From assembly GCA_001939145.1 (NCBI GenBank), contig LSRX01000457.1, forward strand, positions 241,457-305,456: 64,000 nt of DNA. The letters run 5' to 3'. Made by a program: the position numbers and the translations under genes. Shown here one piece after another: positions 22,041 through 32,624 of this stretch (position 1 is its first letter; each line of letters starts with the position of its first letter). Under the pieces are notes generated by a model that was not told the DNA's origin, did no database searches, and saw only the letters and a program-made list of their open reading frames with translations. The stretch comes from Symbiodinium microadriaticum. Taxonomy: Eukaryota; Sar; Dinophyceae; Suessiales; Symbiodiniaceae.

Positions 22041-24058
22041 CGCTACTTCTAATAAGTATGAAGATTCAGAAATGTGCCTTGGGAGTTGTAAGTGCCATAC
22101 TGCTGCTGTGGCAGGAGCCTCTCTTGAGCTCGCCACCTCGGCCCATTCGGTCGATGCTCAGGTACCAGAAGCCCTACACACGTGCAGAGTCTCATCAGCT
22201 GAGACTTGCACACATGCTCCAGGTTTCGATGCCTGGGCAGGGCATGGCAATCGATCTGAAAATTTGACCACCTCGTTGAGAACACGATTCTCCGCGTGCT
22301 CCCCTGAACCTATTAGCCTCCGGCATAGGGAGTCCTTCTCGAACCAGTTGCTCTGCCCGGAGCTGATCTGGGCCGGACATCACGGCAAACACTCTATATG
22401 TACATATTATATTATATTATGTATGTATTTTTATATTATATGTATGTATGTGTGTGTATATATATATATATATATGCTGCACAGGAGCCCTGGAGGAAAA
22501 CGTCCGGTTTCGATGACAAACTAAACCCTAAACCCTCGCCAAGCAGACTTCCGGCATTCCCAAGTGCCCGGCTGTCTCCGAGCTCGTGCGCATCTAGAGC
22601 CAGGGCCAAGTACACGCGTGCTGCCCCAGCCTTACATAGGTCATTCCTCTGAGGCAGGGGAACCCGTATAAATGGCAGCCTGTAATCTCACATTGCGAAT
22701 TAATTTCATCAAATGCACATACCAGGATCCCAGCCAAACTCTTCCGTGTAGGAGATGTGTTCGACTGGCTCACAGCTTCCTGAAGTGTTGGGATGGCCTC
22801 ACACAGGCCCGGATGCGCCGAGCACAGATGGAATGTGAGACATACAGCTTCCAAAGCAGACGCTGCTCTCCCTGCGAAGTCGGAGCATCATTTTGATTCT
22901 GCTCTTGCGATAGTTTGCCGGACTTCTCAAGCTAAGAAGGCATACCATGCTACCTTTCTACTGCTCGCCCGCTCCATGAGCTCATCTTCGAGGAAACGTC
23001 GCTGCTCAGCCGCATGCAGGCCTGTCGTATGTAATGTCTGCATGTCGAATCTGTCCTTCCGGATTCTACTACGAAGAGCAGCATTACCTGGCATCATCAT
23101 GCACGAAGTCGTATCGTACGTAATATCAGGGATTTTGGGAATACTCTACCATAATTATAGCAACTTATCCGCCAGGAATCGGGTGAACTTGCAAATCGCC
23201 ACCGAATCGTTTGCACTCACAGCGACCACTGGGCAAATGGGCGTCTGTGCCTGCTCACAGAAACTCTAACGGAACCACTTACTTCCCCAAGAAGCCAGGG
23301 AAATTAAAGGTTAAACTTTCAGATTACTGCTAAATTTTAAGAACCCACAAAATTTAAAGGTTGGGTATTGAAGAACCAAGACCAAAGGCCATCTCTTGCA
23401 GCACTGCCATCAACATGCGCAGCCTTGGAGCCGCGCTGCGAGGAAGTAATGAATGCAGTGGGCCATAATAATCAGGATAGGGCTTTGGCTCCTTTGTAGT
23501 ATATTTGCTAAACCCGAGACCAACACAAACAGATCCTAGTATTGGTTGTTCGGGTCTGGCCACTGCTTGAAACGTATAACCCTACTGTCGCGATCCGCGG
23601 TCCCTCTGAAGCTGAGGATGCTGCGGACTCCTAAGAAACAAAACCTAATCAGGACACAATGAGCTTGAGAGACCGGAGATTCAATCAATACAATTGGGAG
23701 CGTTTGCTGGCTAATTGAGGTGGGAGCCGGACTCGCAGAGATTCAGATGGCTTTGCAAGTGCGGCATTGAAAAGCAAAATTTGAATAGAACCTGTGAGCG
23801 TAAACGTGCCTGAACTAGTAAAGACACGTGGTTTCCCACTATACATGCAATAAGAAAGGCAACCTTTTCCCCAACTATTCAGTTTTTGATAGGCACACCC
23901 TGTGCAAACGGGTAATTACTACTGGCGACCTTGGAAACGTACAGGATACTATGAAACCTGGGGATCACGAGCTGCTTCTCCCTGTTTGCAGGAAACGTCA
24001 GCTACACCGTCGTGCTGTCATCAGGTGCAGCAGAATCCGAACGACCAGCTTGGACCTG

Positions 24059-24689
24059 CTACACATTCTGCAGCTGCTCCTGTACCGCACAGCTGTCGCC
24101 ACCAAAGATGGCATTGCCCCAGGTGACGACAGATCCATCACTCCGAATTGCAGCAAATGCACCAACAGAAGCTTGGATCTGCTGCACATCTCGCAGCTGC
24201 TCCTGTACCGCACAGCTGTCGCCACCAAAGTCGGCTGACCCCCAGGTGACGACAGATCCATCGTCCAGTGCAGTCTGCGAAGCTTGGATCTGCTGCACCG
24301 TCGTCAGCTGATTCTGCACCGCACTGCTGTCGCCACCATAGTCGGAATCGCCCCAGGTGACGACAGATCCATCACTCCGGATTGCAGCAAAGGCACCAAC
24401 AGAAGCTTGGATCTGCTGCACATCTCGCAGCTGCTCCTGTACCGCCCTGCTGCTGCCGCCATGATCGGCTGACCCCCAGGTGACGACAGATCCATCACTC
24501 CGGATTGCAGCAAAGGCATAAGAAGAAGCTTGGATCTGCTGCACATCTCGCAGCTGCTCCTGTACCGCCCTGCTGCTGCTGCCAGAATCGGCTGACCCCC
24601 AGGTGACGACAGATCCATCACTCCGGATTGCAGCAAATGCACCAACAGAAGCTTGGATCTGCTGCACATCTCGCAGCTGCTCCTGTACC
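24059..24689 (-). CDS. RCC1-like repeat protein, 5'-truncated paralogue
   Basis: Five 41-residue units of the SDGSVVTWG...AVQEQLRDVQQIQAS type are read on the minus strand and end at TAG (24059), at the same place in the last unit as in the complete gene at 27082. The 5' part is missing because the contig ends at the single N (24690). One unit is shortened (QTALDDGSVVTWG), and the variable residues differ from those of the complete gene, so this is a paralogue or a second allele, not an exact copy. An apparent Met start to the right of the N is an artefact of the join. Confidence 0.75.
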
Positions 24690-24690
24690 N
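24690..24690. other. Single N, contig join
   Basis: One unknown base sits exactly where the right copy of the 3-kb duplication begins, which marks a scaffold join, not a real base. Confidence 0.9.
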
Positions 24691-25018
24691 TTGGCGGCCA
24701 TGTAAGTTCCAAGCTCGAACGTAGAAAGAACCTCAGCAAAGGACCCCGTGGCCCCTCATCCGGGTGGGTAGTTCCCTAAAGTAGGGTCCCCTTTTTAGGT
24801 CCCCAATATAGTACAGCATCCCCATAAAAAGGACGACCCCTGAATTTAGAAACAGAGGCGCTGGCGAGCCAAATGAAGACCAGGTGCATACCCCAGGCCC
24901 TCGCGGGCCCGAACCCTAAAAACTGGTGTCTGCCTCTTAGCCGCGGTCTCATCTTGAGCCAAAAGCCCGCGCCGGCCCGAGCGCAACGTTTGCCAGCATT
25001 TTAAAGATCCGCCGTCTG

Positions 25019-25055
<37 letters not shown>

Positions 25056-27081
25056 CGCTACTTCTAATAAGTATGAAGATTCAGAAATGTGCCTTGGGAG
25101 TTGTAAGTGCCATACTGCTGCTGTGGCAGGAGCCTCTCTTGAGCTCGCCACCTCGGCCCATTCGGTCGATGCTCAGGTACCAGAAGCCCTACACACGTGC
25201 AGAGTCTCATCAGCTGAGACTTGCACACATGCTCCAGGTTTCGATGCCTGGGCAGGGCATGGCAATCGATCTGAAAATTTGACCACCTCGTTGAGAACAC
25301 GATTCTCCGCGTGCTCCCCTGAACCTATTAGCCTCCGGCATAGGGAGTCCTTCTCGAACCAGTTGCTCTGCCCGGAGCTGATCTGGGCCGGACATCACGG
25401 CAAACACTCTATATGTACATATTATATTATATTATGTATGTATTTTTATATTATATGTATGTATGTGTGTGTATATATATATATATATATGCTGCACAGG
25501 AGCCCTGGAGGAAAACGTCCGGTTTCGATGACAAACTAAACCCTAAACCCTCGCCAAGCAGACTTCCGGCATTCCCAAGTGCCCGGCTGTCTCCGAGCTC
25601 GTGCGCATCTAGAGCCAGGGCCAAGTACACGCGTGCTGCCCCAGCCTTACATAGGTCATTCCTCTGAGGCAGGGGAACCCGTATAAATGGCAGCCTGTAA
25701 TCTCACATTGCGAATTAATTTCATCAAATGCACATACCAGGATCCCAGCCAAACTCTTCCGTGTAGGAGATGTGTTCGACTGGCTCACAGCTTCCTGAAG
25801 TGTTGGGATGGCCTCACACAGGCCCGGATGCGCCGAGCACAGATGGAATGTGAGACATACAGCTTCCAAAGCAGACGCTGCTCTCCCTGCGAAGTCGGAG
25901 CATCATTTTGATTCTGCTCTTGCGATAGTTTGCCGGACTTCTCAAGCCAAGAAGGCATACCATGCTACCTTTCTACTGCTCGCCCGCTCCATGAGCTCAT
26001 CTTCGAGGAAACGTCGCTGGTCAGCCGCATGCAGGCCTGTCGTATGTAATGTCTGCATGTCGAATCTGTCCTTCCGGATTCTACTACGAAGAGCAGCATT
26101 ACCTGGCATCATCATGCACGAAGTCGTATCGTACGTAATATCAGGGATTTTGGGAATACTCTACCATAATTATAGCAACTTATCCGCCAGGAATCGGGTG
26201 AACTTGCAAATCGCCACCGAATCGTTTGCACTCACAGCGACCACTGGGCAAATGGGCGTCTGTGCCTACTCACAGAAACTCTAACGGAACCACTTACTTC
26301 CCCAAGAAGCCAGGGAAATTAAAGGTTAAACTTTCAGATTACTGCTAAATTTTAAGAACCCACAAAAATTTAAAGGTTGGGTATTGAAGAACCAAGACCA
26401 AAGGCCATCTCTTGCAGCACTGCCATCAACATGCGCAGCCCTGGAGCCGCGCTGCGAGGAAGTAATGAATGCAGTGGGCCTTAATAATCAGGATAGGGCT
26501 TTGGCTCCTTTGTAGTATGTTTGCTAAACCCGAGACCAACACAAACAGATCCTAGTATTGGTTGTTCGGGTCTGGCCGCTGTTTGAAACGTATAACCCTG
26601 CTGTCGCGATCCCCGGTCCCTCTGAAGCTGAGGATGCTGCGGACTCCTAACAAACGCAGAACATAATCAGCAAACAATGAGCTTGAGAGACCGGAGATTC
26701 AATCAACACAATTGGGAGCGTTTGCTGGCTAATTGAGGTGCGAGTCGGACTCGCAGAGATTCAGATGGCTTTGTCAAGTGCGGCATTGTTGAAAAGCAAA
26801 ATTTGAATAGAACCTGTGATCGTAAACGCGCCTGAACTTGTAAAGAAAAGTGGTTTCCCAGTATACTCTCAATAAGAAAGGAAACCTTTTTCCAACTATT
26901 CAGTTTTTGATAGGCACACCCTGTGCAAAAGGGTAATTACTACTGAAGACCTAGGAAACGTAAAAGAAACAATGAAACCAGGGGATCACAAGCTGCTTCA
27001 ACTTCTCCTTGTTTGCAACAAACGCGTGCTACACCGACGTGCTGTCAATGCAGCAGAATCCGGATGACCAGCTTGGATCTG
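24691..27081. repeat. 3-kb duplication, right copy (gene 3' flank)
   Basis: Counterpart of 21676-24058. It includes a B element (24766-24853), the CTG run (25020-25051), a TA/TG microsatellite and a second spliced-leader-like match (24953-24964). No independent gene is supported here. Confidence 0.9.
24766..24853. mobile_element. MITE-like inverted repeat, family B (duplicated copy)
   Basis: Same element as at 21751, carried along by the duplication. Confidence 0.7.
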
Positions 27082-28542
27082 CTACACATCTCGCAGCTGC
27101 TCCTGCACCACACTGCTGTCGCCACCATAGTCGGCGGGCCCCCAGGTGACGACAGATCCATCACTCCGGATTGCAGCAAAGGCACCATGAGAAGCTTGGA
27201 TATGCTGCACATCTCGCAGCTGCTTCTGTACCGCCCTGCTGTTGCCACCATAGCCGGCATTACCCCAAGTCACGACAGATCCATTGCCCAGGATTGCAGC
27301 AAATGCTCTTTGCGAAGCTTGGATCTGCTGCACATTCTTCAGCTGCTCCTGTACCGCACTGCTGTCGCCACCAAAGATGGCCTTGCCCCAGGTGACGACA
27401 GATCCATCACTCCGGATTGCAGCAAAGGCACCATCAGAAGCTTGGATCTGCTGCACATCTCGCAGCTGCTTCTGTACCGCACTGCTGTCGCCATAAAGGC
27501 CCCAGGTGACCACAGATCCATCACTCCGGATTGCAGCAAAGGCACCAACAGAGGCCTGGATCTGCTGTACATCTCGCAGCTGCTCCTGTACCGCACTGCT
27601 GTCGCCACCATCGCCGGCATGGCCCCAGGTGACGACAGATCCATCACTCCGGATTGCAGCAAATGCATCACGAGAAGCTTGGATCTGCTGCACATCTCGC
27701 AGCCGCTCCTGTACCGCCCTGCTGTTGCCACCATAATCGGCTGACCCCCAGGTGACGACAGATCCATCACTCCGGATTGCAGCAAAGGCACCATCAGAAG
27801 CTTGGATCTGCTGCACATCTCGCAGCTGCTCCTGTACCGCACTGCTGTCGCCACCAACGTAGGCATGGCCCCAGGTCACGACAGATCCATCACTCCGGAT
27901 TGCAGCAAATGCATCACGAGAAGCTTGGATCTGCTGCACATCTCGAAGCTGCTCCTGTACCGCACTGCTGTCTCCACCGGGGTCGGCTAGCCCCCAGGTG
28001 ACGACAGATCCAGTACTCCGGATTGCAGCAAAGGCACCACGAGAAGCTTGGATCTGCTGTACCTTCGTCAGCTGATTCTGCACCGCACTGCTGTCGCCAC
28101 CACAGTCGGCTTTCCCCCAGGTGACCACAGATCCATCGCCCAGGATTGCAGCGAATGCATGAATAGAAAATTGGATCTGCTGTACATCGCGCAGCTGCCC
28201 CTGGACCGCACTGCTGTCGCCACCAAATAAGGCCTTGCCCCAGGTGACGACAAATCGATCGCCCAGGAGTGCGGCGAATGCAGTGGAATTGTCTTTTCTG
28301 ACGGCTTTAAGCTGGACTTGGTTCACATGCAGGGTGAGAACATCTCCGCTCCTCAACATCGCTTCTGTGACCGTTTGTGCTCCGTCAAGCACCGCTCCAG
28401 AAGAGTTCAGCAGCCGACCCCTACTCCGGACCGCCAAAGCACTCTGGGCGCGGTGCTTCAATGACTCAACGGATGCATCCGCTTCCACTTCCACAGCAGC
28501 ACGCTTGCCACTCAGTAGATGCACATCCACGGACATCGACAT
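27082..28542 (-). CDS. Ubiquitin-like domain plus RCC1-like repeat protein
   Basis: Single-exon gene of 486 residues starting at ATG 28542. Residues 1-75 (VDVHLLSGKRAAVEVEAD ... SGDVLTLHV) have the pattern of a ubiquitin-like fold. Ten units of about 41 residues follow; the consensus runs AFAAIRSDGSVVTWG, three to four variable residues, GGDSSAVQEQLRDVQQIQAS. The SVVTWG motif is typical of RCC1/HERC-like blades in dinoflagellate proteins. Unit 7 lacks three residues and the tenth is cut by TAG, where a CAG codon stands in the other units; the same stop is present in the paralogue, so it is old. The DNA units are about 123 bp and very alike, which opens other frames too. Role unknown; RCC1 blades usually bind proteins or chromatin. 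Confidence 0.8.
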   Translation of the reverse strand: MSMSVDVHLLSGKRAAVEVEADASVESLKHRAQSALAVRSRGRLLNSSGAVLDGAQTVTEAMLRSGDVLTLHVNQVQLKAVRKDNSTAFAALLGDRFVVTWGKALFGGDSSAVQGQLRDVQQIQFSIHAFAAILGDGSVVTWGKADCGGDSSAVQNQLTKVQQIQASRGAFAAIRSTGSVVTWGLADPGGDSSAVQEQLRDVQQIQASRDAFAAIRSDGSVVTWGHAYVGGDSSAVQEQLRDVQQIQASDGAFAAIRSDGSVVTWGSADYGGNSRAVQERLRDVQQIQASRDAFAAIRSDGSVVTWGHAGDGGDSSAVQEQLRDVQQIQASVGAFAAIRSDGSVVTWGLYGDSSAVQKQLRDVQQIQASDGAFAAIRSDGSVVTWGKAIFGGDSSAVQEQLKNVQQIQASQRAFAAILGNGSVVTWGNAGYGGNSRAVQKQLRDVQHIQASHGAFAAIRSDGSVVTWGPADYGGDSSVVQEQLRDV

Positions 28543-29999
28543 GATGCTTCGTAGGGTGATCTAGACCTAAGACAACAGCCTACTGGATCACGTAATATAG
28601 GGGCCTTCATAATTGGATACGACTATGGGGTGTCTCATAGTATACCTGCAACAGGGATCCCGAAGGAATAAGTTCGGGCCACTATAAATATTTACCAGCA
28701 CCAAGCTTTCTATAGTTTTGAGAGTACTTCTACTATAACAACAGTAAGGGTCTCGTGGAGATGGTTCAGGCTTCTATAATACAGCTTCCCCCGAGGGACA
28801 GCAAACTGACAGGGGGCATCGAGGGAAGTCTGCTGCGGCATTAGCCTTTGTGTGAATATGAGCCGTCGCAGTTCGCGCATTGATCCCACTGCAAGTACTA
28901 GATTACTGGAAGTATCAATAAGAGTCAATAACAAGAACCAGTCGTAGTAGTATGAAAAGTAGTGCTAGGAATTGTTTGTATTTGCGGAAGACTCGCGTTG
29001 CATCAGGAGACCTCCATCTCCGCCTGTGTCTCCGGCATGTAGCAACCTTTCCAGGTGTCAGTGTCGTGCTGGAGACAAGGAATGAATGGTAATCCTGATA
29101 GTAGCCCATATATATGGTAGCTCTCTATCTAAATTAGGGTCCCACTTTAGGTGCCGGCACCCATATGAGGACCCCCAATGTAGAGAACTACCCAGAGCGT
29201 AACTTAATCTTCTAGAACCTTGATTAAAGCAACCCTTGCAGTGACCCGAACAGTCACCTTGATAGAAACTCAGAGCGATCCTTATAGCAACTCTTGAAGC
29301 AACCCTCTTGTCCAATTCTGCGGAGCACTTTTTCTCTCTTTCCTTGCGCCATCTGCTGGGGCCTCCGGCCCCAGTGGAAATGCAGAGTTCTGGCTATCAG
29401 ATCATGGGGACGTATGGACCTCTAATCCTGATGCCTATTTTGGTTAGGGCTTGGGGTTTAGGGTTTATAGGGTACTATGATTGCTTTTATTCCTGTTTGG
29501 GTCTCTCCCCGAATTACCTTGGCCAAACACCTGCGATCACAAGCCACGACACGCCAGTTTCACACGGCGGTGATGCTGACTGCCGACTTTGCTCTAGAGA
29601 GAAGGACACATGTATTGGTTTCAGATAATGATTCATTCATCCTGCTGCGTATTTTGTGATTTAGGCGGCTCATACCCAGCATGTCCTTCTTGTTCCGCTG
29701 ACGGCCCTGGCTGGCCTTTCCTGGGGAATCCGTGTGCCCAGGCACCAGCCGCTTTCGAGCAGCAGCAATCAGTAATCTGTGCAGTTGCCATGCTGCTTCC
29801 AAAGACGTTTGCGCAGATCTTTGCGCAGCACGGGAACTCTCCGAATTGCCCGAATCAAGCCTTCAGAGAGAAGCGGGTCTCACCTGCACATTCAAGGGAA
29901 TCTTCGCCGCTGCAGTCACTTTCTCTTCACAGGCGACTCGAGGGTATTGTCATTATATTTTATTTTTATTGTTATTATTTGTGATTATTATGATGATGA
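28543..29999. other. No confidently supported gene
   Basis: Contains a B element (29115-29193). Weak minus-strand coding pieces occur at 29895-29945 (EEKVTAAAKIPLNVQ before a GTGAG donor) and 29700-29800 (AARKRLVPGHTDSPGKASQG), which might belong to a gene following PGDH. They were not chained further. Confidence 0.4.
29115..29193. mobile_element. MITE-like inverted repeat, family B, short copy
   Basis: ATGGTAGCTCTCTATCTAAA at the left and AATGTAGAGAACTACCC at the right. The core is shortened relative to the other copies. Confidence 0.7.
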
Positions 30000-32143
30000 T
30001 TATTTATTACTAGCCGGCCGGCCTTTCTCGAAAAAGCCGACGATCTGATTCGCTGCAGCCACGCCAGCCTGAGCCGTGCCAGTCGATTACAATAGTTAAG
30101 GCAACACATCTGTCGCTGCATCCGCGGTGAGGGGCCAAACACTGCAATCTCTCGCCTGGAGAACATAGGTATAGGTATGCACTGCAGGGCCACGGCTTTC
30201 AGCGCCTTCTTGTGCTGAGCTTTGAGCCGAGCTGCATTGTCATTGGCCTCTGCCGTCTGAGCCCCCATCTTCTTCTTGGTGAAGATCAGACGCTTGCCGT
30301 ACTTGTCACCGACGGCAGCCTCTCAACCGCTGTGGGATAGGGTTTAGCGCTCATAGGGTTTAGGGTTTAGGACAAGCACTTGCAGCAGTTCAGTACACAC
30401 AAGCAGCATGATCCTACCAACAAGGGGCCTTGTACGGCTCGATGTCTTTGGGAGCTACGTCGCACAGGTAGCAGAAGTCCGTTCGTGTCTTCAGGACCTC
30501 GATCATGTCAGCCTGATCGAACAAGCACGTGCAGTACGGCAAGGGCTCCGGGTTCTGCAGGGACTGTAATACTTGCACTCATTCCAGGCCAGACATGTTC
30601 ATGGTCCTGGAGGTCTGTCCAGGTAGCGAACCAGCGCAATACTGTTGATGATATAAATCCTGCATTACCTTAAGGACCCTAAACTATGGGAATTATGGTA
30701 AATTCCTTATTATGGGTAATGCAGGATTTCTATCATCAACCGTAGTTCTTTGGTGTAGGGATAACAGCTGTGGAGTTTAGCTTTGATGCAAGAGTCATGA
30801 CATCTTGGACAGCTCACTCGGAGATATTCGGAGACTTCCATGCCATGCCATGAACCGTTCCTCGTGCCTCGTGAACCACCTCGGTGCGTGCTGTGTTGAT
30901 GAGGGAACCGCCCTTAGGCATCTTCATGAGCAACTCCTGCGCCAGATGCTGTAAGGGTTTGTCGGAATGTATAGGGCTTCAAACGGCTTTAGGCCAATAG
31001 GATTTAGGAACTCCAAAAGCCGTATAGTACAGGACTATAGGATTTAGGAACTTCAATTCAGCATGTTGAAATTTGTTGAACTAGTTGACATTTGCCTGGC
31101 CAAACAGAATCTGTTGCTGGAGCTTTGCGATATGAGTCACAGCTGAAATCTTGTGAGCTGAATGCTTGAGGCTTACCGAGACCCTCCATATACCCCCTAT
31201 TAGACCCTAATTACCCTTATTTGGGACCATGTACCCCTATTTGAGGGTACTGTACCGGGAGGGTCCTGGTAGGCTGGGATTATCCCGTGCTCTGCCCGAT
31301 TCTGCCGATTTCTCTCTATATGAAGATTCTCATCCTGCAACTCGTGCAAACAATCAACAGTTTGACCGTAGCAACTACTCTAGGGCTTTTTTCCCCCCCC
31401 ACTTAGCCAGGGTTTAGGGTGTAGGGCAGTTGCTGGGACCACCTACGACGACCTAGGACGAAGGCGGCTTCCATCCCACCACACCAATTGAGCGGTGGCT
31501 CCTTGTTGATGGACGCCTTGGTCTCATCAGTCAGAGGCACGTGCAGGGAGACATACTGGTGGTCAAAGAGCCCTGCCACCGAAGAAACGGGCTCGGCGCC
31601 CATCTCCTTAATCTTGTCTGCAGGAATGTAAGGATCGTATGCGAAGCTTTTCATGCCGAAGCCGACAGCCAGCTTGTGCACGGCGCGGGCAACGGCTCCA
31701 AAGCCGTAGAAGGCGATCTCGCGGTTGACAAGTTCGAAGCCGCTGGTGCCATCAAAATTGTTCCTAGCGCTGACAATCATCATGCCGAATACGAGCTCCG
31801 CTACTGCATTGGCATTCTGGCCAGGTGTGTTCATGGCCGTGATGCTCTTGGCCTCGCAAGCCTTGAGGTCAATGTTGTCGTAGCCAGCACCGGCTCGAAC
31901 AACAATCTTGAGCTTGTCCGCCTTGTCCAAAACCGCCTGATCCACAATATCGCTTCGGATGATCATGGCATCGACATCAGCCACCGCTGCGAGCAGGTCA
32001 TCCTTGCTCTTGTAGTTCTCCAGCTTCTTCAAGGTGTAGTTTGCCTCCTTGACCACGCTTTCAATCTTCCCAACGGCCCCAGCAGCAAACGCCTTCTCTG
32101 TGGCCAGAAGCACGGTTCGGGCCTTTCCTGCCTCACCAGCCAT
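30000..32143 (-). CDS. PGDH: D-3-phosphoglycerate dehydrogenase, short form
   Basis: Five exons join in phase 0: 32143-31502, 30948-30868, 30512-30429, 30319-30233 and 30068-30000 (TAA), giving 320 residues. Family marks are VVRAGAGYDNIDLKA (81-95), NTPGQNANAVAEL, the dinucleotide motif YGFGAVAR (146-153), KGGSLINTARTEVVHE with the active-site Arg (about 235), KKKMGAQTAEAN (284-295) and the end NQIVGFFEKG. The enzyme oxidises 3-phosphoglycerate to phosphohydroxypyruvate, first step of serine synthesis. There is no ACT domain, and Lys replaces the usual catalytic His, as I recall for the short Entamoeba/Bacteroides forms. Donors are GA, GC, GC, GC; none is GT. Intron 1 holds a D element, intron 2 an A element. 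A spliced-leader relict lies 31 bp upstream of the ATG. Confidence 0.92.
30640..30744. mobile_element. MITE-like inverted repeat, family A, inside PGDH intron 2
   Basis: Begins TACTGTTGATGATATAAATC and ends CTATCATCAACCGTA. CTGCATTACC pairs with GGTAATGCAG. It lies wholly between PGDH exons 2 and 3. Confidence 0.88.
31180..31265. mobile_element. MITE-like inverted repeat, family D, inside PGDH intron 1
   Basis: GACCCTCC at the left and GGAGGGTC at the right. The body is CATATACCCCCTATTAGACC followed by TTTGGGACCATGTACCCC. A second copy lies at 53905-53978. Confidence 0.65.
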
Positions 32144-32173
32144 TGTCTTCTAAAATGAGGAGCAGGCTCGCGG

Positions 32174-32188
32174 CTTGAGTCAAAATTG
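32174..32188 (-). other. Relict spliced leader upstream of PGDH
   Basis: The minus strand reads CAATTTTGACTCAAG, matching 13 of the last 15 bases of the dinoflagellate spliced leader (CCATTTTGGCTCAAG). A CGTAG lies a few bases further upstream. It ends 31 bases before the PGDH ATG. Such relicts are known marks of genes re-inserted from spliced mRNA. Confidence 0.65.
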
Positions 32189-32552
32189 CACTCTACGAGC
32201 CAAGTGAACAAGCCCAAAGGCCAGGCAGTGACGCGCGCCCGACACGTATGCAAGTTCACACAAAGCTTGCATCAAGCTAACACAAAGCTGGCATTGAAGC
32301 CTCAGTCTGCCGGCTCCCAAATCTGCAGCAATCGTTGCCTGGATCAGCTATCTTGAAGACTGTGAATCAAGCTCCGACGGCTTCCCCTAAGCCCCTAAAT
32401 TACTAAACCACAAACACCTCAACCCCTAAACCCTAAACCCCTAAACCAACTATGAAGGCGCCAGGAGACATATCCGACGGCAGCAGATATTGCCACGGCT
32501 TGTGGCAGCCGATGGGAGCCGGATGGTAAATGGTCTCCACCTCACTAACATA

Positions 32553-32624
32553 GGAGGAGCCTTAATAATTAGAATAGGGTGTTGGGTACATCATACTGCT
32601 AATTATTCGAATCAGGAAACCTCC
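32553..32624. mobile_element. MITE-like inverted repeat, family H
   Basis: GGAGGAGCC...TTAATAATTAGAATA pairs imperfectly with CTAATTATTCGAA...GGAAACCTCC. One copy seen. It overlaps the 3' end of the ORF at 32599-33081. Confidence 0.55.

Larger units (their letters stand above)
21676..24689. repeat. 3-kb duplication, left copy
   Basis: Sequence from 21676 matches 24691 onward at a constant offset of 3015 bp with only a handful of differences for about 1.6 kb. Divergence then rises after about 23280, with small indels. It includes a B element (21751-21838), a CTG run (22005-22036), a TA/TG microsatellite (about 22395-22475) and the 3' end of an RCC1-like repeat gene. An ATG-started 69-codon frame with a hydrophobic N-terminus (22058-22267 and its copy at 25073) was noted but is weak. 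Confidence 0.9.

Noticed and set aside
22003-22524. 173-codon frame starting with poly-Leu (and its copy at 25018)
   Set aside because: The start is the CTG run and the end a TA/TG microsatellite; the middle has no coding bias.
24059-24739. Apparent complete 226-codon protein across the N
   Set aside because: Its first residues come from the other side of the contig join; the gene is truncated, not complete.
27013-27744. Plus-strand 243-codon frame with a DRSITPDCSK repeat
   Set aside because: It is the antisense of the 123-bp RCC1-like units; repeats without stops open several frames at once.
31541-32158. Plus-strand 205-codon frame
   Set aside because: Antisense shadow of PGDH exon 1, which has clear family motifs on the other strand.
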